A stretch of DNA of 64,000 bases from Sipunculus nudus (Eukaryota; Annelida; Sipuncula; Golfingiida; Sipunculidae), in the NCBI GenBank assembly GCA_026874595.1, contig CM049318.1:46108456-46172455 (forward strand), given 5' to 3'. This document shows positions 60,266 through 64,000 of the stretch, piece by piece. The notes below the pieces were generated by a model that was given only the letters and a program-made list of their open reading frames with translations, searched no databases and had not been told where the DNA came from. The number at the start of each line of letters is the position of its first letter. Within the stretch, counting starts at the first letter, position 1. The position numbers and the translations under genes were made by a program.

Positions 60266-60729
60266 AATGGGGCGAACATCAAGAAAGATCATTTCAGCAG
60301 TTGAAATCTCTGCTGATCAGGCCACCCATCTTGCAGCTGCCCGATACCTCCAGAGGATTTATACTTAGAACTGACGCCTCAGAAAAAGGTATTTGTGGTA
60401 TCTTAATGCAACCCTTGGATGAGACCCTGCACCCTGTAGCATATGCAAGCCGGAAGCTTGTTCAGAGGGAGCAGAATTACTCAACTATTGAAAGAGTGGC
60501 TCTTGCAATTGTTTGGGCGATAAGCAAGTTTGACATTTATTTGTTTGGAAGACCGTTTATTATTCAAACGGATCATAAACCATTGGTATACATAAATCAG
60601 TCAAAATGCCTTAACAAACGCATAATGCGCTGGGCCATGCTCCTGCAAGAATAGTTGTTTAAAGTGGAAGCTATACCTGGTAGTGCTAACAGTGGTCCTG
60701 ATTTTCTAAGCAGAGTACCAGCTTGGTAA
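60262..60729 (+). pseudogene. RNase H of the Gmr1-like element
   Basis: FILRTDASEKGICGILMQ, YSTIERVALAIVWAISKFDI and QTDHKPLVYI carry the Asp and Glu residues of RNase H. A TAG at 60652-60654 interrupts the end; LFKVEAIPGSANSGPDFLS continues in the same frame to a TAA at 60727-60729, the natural pol end. Nothing coding follows before the polypurine tract. Confidence 0.9.
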
Positions 60730-60860
60730 ACTGAAACAGTATATTTACTCGAGTGGCACCTGTCTTTATGTGGATGTGTATATACTTAACATTGTTTAGC
60801 TTTAATTATGATTGTATTATGGTATTATTGTATTTCGAAAATGCAAGCATTTTCCTCTAT

Positions 60861-60912
60861 GGGGGGAAGTGATGTCACAAAGTTCCCAGACCTACTATCA
60901 CTTTTGGGCATG
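60861..60912 (+). repeat. Polypurine tract and truncated 3' LTR
   Basis: GGGGGGAAGTGA (60861-60872) is a typical plus-strand primer. The next bases repeat the first 40 of the 5' LTR with few changes, and then similarity stops abruptly at about 60912. Confidence 0.8.
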
Positions 60913-61566
60913 CTATTATTAGTTCATTTCATAAAGAAGATCAAATTTTGTAATAATCGCCATATTGTTCGCCATGAAACTTAATTTATTCAGACGAATA
61001 ACTTCAGCAGTTTCACAACACTGATTATGCCATCTTTATGTTTTCCTCACTGTTTATCAAACAAGTTTTAAACTGAAAAGGTAATACAAGAGAAAAATTC
61101 ATTCAAACATGTGTTGTTGTCAGGAGAAATAATAGCCCCGCAATTTCTTAATTTCTGCGACAAATTGACATTAAAAACCCATTTATAGTGAAAATTCACA
61201 CTAAAAGTAACAATTCTCAGCAATCCTGAAAGTTGGTGTGCTTACTGGTCAGTCATATTGTTGGTTACCAATGACCAGTGCCACCTACAGTTGCCGTTAT
61301 ATTAAGGCAAGCAGATACTTCCAATTGGATGTGTCAGGGATAAATAAAATCTCATTTACCTATAAATCTGTAGCCTTTTATCTGAAAGTTCATACTTAAA
61401 ATTTCTCAGCAATGCTTGTAAAGATGAAGATCACCACTTTGATCCTGAGTAACCTAGCATCTACAACAACTTGAGTCGCACATTTTATTCTTGTTTTCAG
61501 CGCTTTGAGATACTGAAGGTTGCGACAAAGCACATCATATGAATAGTTTCAAGTTATCAGAAATAT
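60913..61566. other. Sequence replacing the rest of the 3' LTR
   Basis: No gene and no resemblance to the 5' LTR. Origin not determined. Confidence 0.4.
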
Positions 61567-61882
61567 TCAAGTAATCAGGACGGCTTCTGATGCTCAGGGG
61601 TAAAGCGCAGGATTCAAAGCCGGGAGATCGTGAGCTCGAATCTCAGCCGAGGGAGCGAGATTTTTCACGGTCGACTCCCACCTAGGGTCAGCGCTCTGCA
61701 GGCAAATGAGGAGAATGCCCAACAGTCATGTTTCACTCACAAACGAGTGTGCTTTTCGGGGGTTCCTCGGTGTAATGACCAAGCAATGGGGATGACTGAC
61801 ACCCAGGACCCGCACGAGTGCTACACCGACCCTGGTTGACACCAGGATAACCGGGTATAAGCTCCTGTCACGTAGTCCGAAA
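61567..61882 (+). mobile_element. tRNA-derived SINE
   Basis: CTTCTGATGCTCAGGGGTAAAGCG resembles a tRNA A box and GTGAGCTCGAATCTCAG a B box, 35 bp apart (61585-61655), giving an RNA polymerase III-type head. A body of about 230 bp follows. The 9-mer CAGAAATAT lies at 61558-61566 and 61883-61891, a candidate target duplication. The head is too altered for a functional tRNA. The open frame within is not a gene. Confidence 0.6.
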
Positions 61883-62129
61883 CAGAAATATGGTACTCTG
61901 CAGATGTACATAGTAATAGTTAAGCACGCATTAAAAAATAGAGGCGGTTACCTCCACCCCCGAAAAATAAAAAATATGAATATTTGCCTGTTCATGCCTG
62001 ATAAACATAAAGGAAGAAGAATTTTTTTCTTATATTTGCAAATATGTTTGCAGACAGGTAGAAGTTACTATATTTCGCCAATAATACCAGAAGGTGATAT
62101 GACTCAACAAACACTTAAATAAATGAGAG

Positions 62130-62294
62130 GTCATGCCATTATAATTATTTGTTAACAAAAACCAGGTACTTCTTTATCCATTCCCCTAGACGTTTCACGC
62201 TGCCTAGTGTTACAGAATTTGATTTTTTTTATCTCCATAATAAAATCTATTTTCGTAACGACTACGTGATCTGTTGTTTTTAGGTTCCGTAACA
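62130..62294 (+). repeat. 3' part of an LTR (second retrotransposon)
   Basis: TTAACAAAAA, CATTCCCCTAGAC, CACGCTGCCTAGTGTTACAG, ATCTCCATAA and ACGTGATCTGTTG match, reversed, the element-sense end of the solo LTR at 40772-41614. It ends GTAACA at 62294. Upstream of about 62130 the match to that LTR is lost, so the 5' part is diverged, replaced or from a sister family. Confidence 0.75.
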
Positions 62295-62300
62295 TAAAAT

Positions 62301-62316
62301 TGGGGGCTCGTCCGGG
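62301..62316 (+). promoter_or_regulatory. tRNA-Pro-type primer binding site
   Basis: TGGGGGCTCGTCCGGG lies six bases after the LTR end. It is complementary to the 3' end of proline tRNA, a primer well known from several LTR retroelements and gammaretroviruses. Confidence 0.85.
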
Positions 62317-62427
62317 CAGCGTTATAGTTTTGAAAATTTATTAGGCCTTGACCTAGACACATTGTTTACAATACATTGTTTACAGGATTTATCTCAGTGG
62401 TTTTTTGGTGTTGATTAACATCTTAAC

Positions 62428-63310
62428 ATGGCAGATTTCAAACCTGAGACATTTGTTGAAGATCCCGACCCTGATCAACTTGAACAGTTGACGAAAGATC
62501 AATTATTGCGTTTGGGACAATACTTTAGGTCAGGTGTGAAAAACAAGCTTGAGAAAGCCTGATTTCTTTGCTAAAATTATGCAAAATCTAGTTAGCAAAG
62601 GTTTAATAGAAGAGAGTGAAGTTGAAACATAAAAAAATGACAGCCTTGCTATGCAGAAAAAGAGGTTGATAAATATTTCTTACACTTTGAGAAGGTAGCT
62701 GAAAATTTAAAAAGGCCTTAGGAAAATTGGACTATGCTAATACAAAGTGTATTGACTGGCAAGGCCAAAGAAATTTATACAGAGCTTTTAGAAGAAGCCG
62801 CTGCTGACCATGACCAGGTTAAACGGTTAATCTTAAATTGGGAAAAGCGCAAAGAACAGACCTATGTTGAACTTCCCAGGACAAAAGAGCAGTTGTTTGA
62901 TCACTGGTGTAGTTCTAAAAATGTAATGAAAGATTATGACAATTTGCGCCAGTTGATTTTGCTTGAAGAATATAAGCGCAGATTTTAAAACTTTTATTGA
63001 TGAGAAAAGACTGAAAAACTTGACATTGCTGCTCAATAAGCTGATGATTATTCATCAACACACAAAATGTCTTTTACTAGTAAATCAAACCAGTCATTCA
63101 CATACAAGAATGTAAGTCAGTATGGTCAAAAGAAGTTTAAAGCGCAGTCACCCAGTACTAGTAGTCCGGATAGTTCAACAAAGTCCATTGCTACACCTCA
63201 TTCCACGTCCACTGTGTTTGAACCCAACAAAGACCAGTCCTTTTCAAAGAAAATCTGTAATTACTTCAAAAAGGAAGGTCATCAAATGTTTGACTGCTGA
63301 AAACATGCAA
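62428..63310 (+). pseudogene. gag of the second LTR retrotransposon, SCAN-like
   Basis: Starts MADFKPETFVEDPDPDQLEQ at 62428; the frame breaks at about 62562. Later frames give VDKYFLHFEKVAENLK, then 62734-62988: SVLTGKAKEIYTELLEEAAA, DHDQVKRLILNWEKRKEQTY, VELPRTKEQLFDHWCS, LRQLILLEEYKRRF. This succession of helices is strikingly like the SCAN fold. The knuckle near 63259-63297 reads CNYFKKEGHQMFDC: spacing is kept but the second Cys is Phe. Several frameshifts and stops. Confidence 0.8.
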
Positions 63311-63389
63311 ATAAACTGAAGGGTAAACCTTCTGGTTTTGTTTCAATATCTATGCATAGCATAGTACAAGGGCCAAGCTCTCTGTTCAT

Positions 63390-64000
63390 GTAAAAAAATA
63401 AAGGGGCACAACACCTTTATTGACTCCAATAAAAAGTTTGATGCTACGGAGGCCATCGTGTCGTTTGACTCCAAAGAAGAATCCGTAGCTTGCGGGGTAA
63501 AATCTCATTTGAATTTTTGCGAGGAATTTAATTGGTCCTTTGTGACTCTAGCGAGAGTATTTCAAATGAGGCCAGGTCCTCTTATGACAAACAGAAGTTT
63601 GTTTCTGATGAGGAAAATTCCGCTGTTGACTCCCATGAGGAGTTTGATTGTAATAAGGATGAAGATTCCTTTCGTGACTCTGTAAAAGTCACAATAGTGA
63701 CTGTTCTTTGTTTGATGAAACTGAGGTAGTAGATTCCTCTCCTGACTCTGAAATGGAGTTATTTGAGCCATTCATACAAGACGGTTTTGTATCACTTTCA
63801 AGTGATTTTTCAGATTCTACCCCTATTAGAATTTTGAGGGACACTGGTTCAGGCCAAACTCTCATGTTAGCTAACACTTTGCCATCTACTAATAGGTTTT
63901 TTTTCTGGTGCACATGCACTTGTAAATTGTGTGTTTTCAGACAAGTACATTTCAGTTCCGCTTCACAGTATACATTTAAAGTCAGATTTGATTTATGGGA
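63390..64000 (+). pseudogene. Linker and protease start of the second retrotransposon, cut by window end
   Basis: An acidic linker in shifting frames (SFDSKEESVACGV; EMELFEPFIQDGFVSLSSD) leads to STPIRILRDTGSGQTLML, whose DTG (63840-63848) is an aspartic protease active site. A T run near 63899-63904 shifts the frame again. Pol would lie beyond 64000. Confidence 0.75.

Larger units (their letters stand above)
54556..60912 (+). mobile_element. Gypsy-class LTR retrotransposon with integrase before RT (Gmr1-like)
   Basis: Order: 5' LTR (54556-55954), primer site (55957-55972), gag with SCAN-like region and zinc knuckle (56542-57711), protease (57790-58010), integrase core with GPY/F module (58371-59190), RT (59320-60260), RNase H (60262-60729), polypurine tract (60861-60872), start of 3' LTR (60873). 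Ordinary Gypsy elements place integrase after RNase H. Integrase before RT is the arrangement described for the Gmr1 group. The copy is dead: stops in gag and RNase H, frameshifts at gag/protease and in RT, a deletion in integrase and a truncated 3' LTR. Confidence 0.9.

Noticed and set aside
61585-61655. Functional tRNA gene
   Set aside because: Only A- and B-box-like words are present; I could not form a proper acceptor stem and anticodon arm.

Overview
The window is animal nuclear DNA: AT-rich, low in coding density, and built largely from mobile elements, diverged tandem arrays, microsatellites and G/C homopolymer runs. The style of the repeats (dispersed families with TGACCTTTGACCT motifs, CAGACGGACGGAC tails, foldback MITEs and Gmr1-type Gypsy elements) suggests a marine lophotrochozoan, most likely a bivalve mollusc. 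That assignment is inference. There are no bacterial features. The only host gene piece I can support is one minus-strand first coding exon at 33943-34318. It has a signal peptide and a propeptide resembling activin/inhibin-beta ligands, and it ends at a good splice donor.

Layout. 1-3015: decayed L1-type LINE. 3008-4538: first long copy of a dispersed repeat family with recognisable ends. 4795-5404: TCGC-rich inverted-repeat element. 8000-8540 and 11100-14370: diverged tandem arrays, the last with four short hairpins. 15780-16690: 55-60 bp minisatellite. 18210-20376: the dispersed family in the opposite orientation. 20850-21870: possible retroelement remnant. 23233-23637: short copy of the dispersed family. 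24349-24730: MULE-like foldback with a 9-bp target duplication. 25069-25289: small MITE with a 6-bp duplication. 25697-28600: hAT element with an 8-bp duplication and a LINE 3' end inside it. 29100-29500: 130-bp tandem array. 33943-34318: activin-like exon. 39251-39386: hairpin. 40772-41614: solo LTR with a 4-bp duplication.

42606-48745 is the most interesting segment. It is a 6.1-kb DNA transposon with terminal inverted repeats of about 345 bp. Its decayed, intron-containing gene joins an N-terminal Cys/His region, a probable transposase core, an XPG/FEN-like (PIN-fold) nuclease domain and a Cys-rich tail. It resembles what I recall of the Academ superfamily, and it interrupts an older copy of the dispersed family.

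51569-53187 is a foldback element with A-rich subterminal arrays. 54556-60912 is a Gypsy-class LTR retrotransposon whose integrase lies upstream of reverse transcriptase, the reverse of ordinary Gypsy order and the hallmark of the Gmr1 group. 61567-61882 is a tRNA-derived SINE. From about 62130 to the window end is a second LTR retrotransposon, with a tRNA-Pro primer site and a SCAN-like gag, that runs off the edge. Its LTR end matches the solo LTR at 40.8 kb. All large elements carry stops or frameshifts, so this looks like old sequence with layered insertions.
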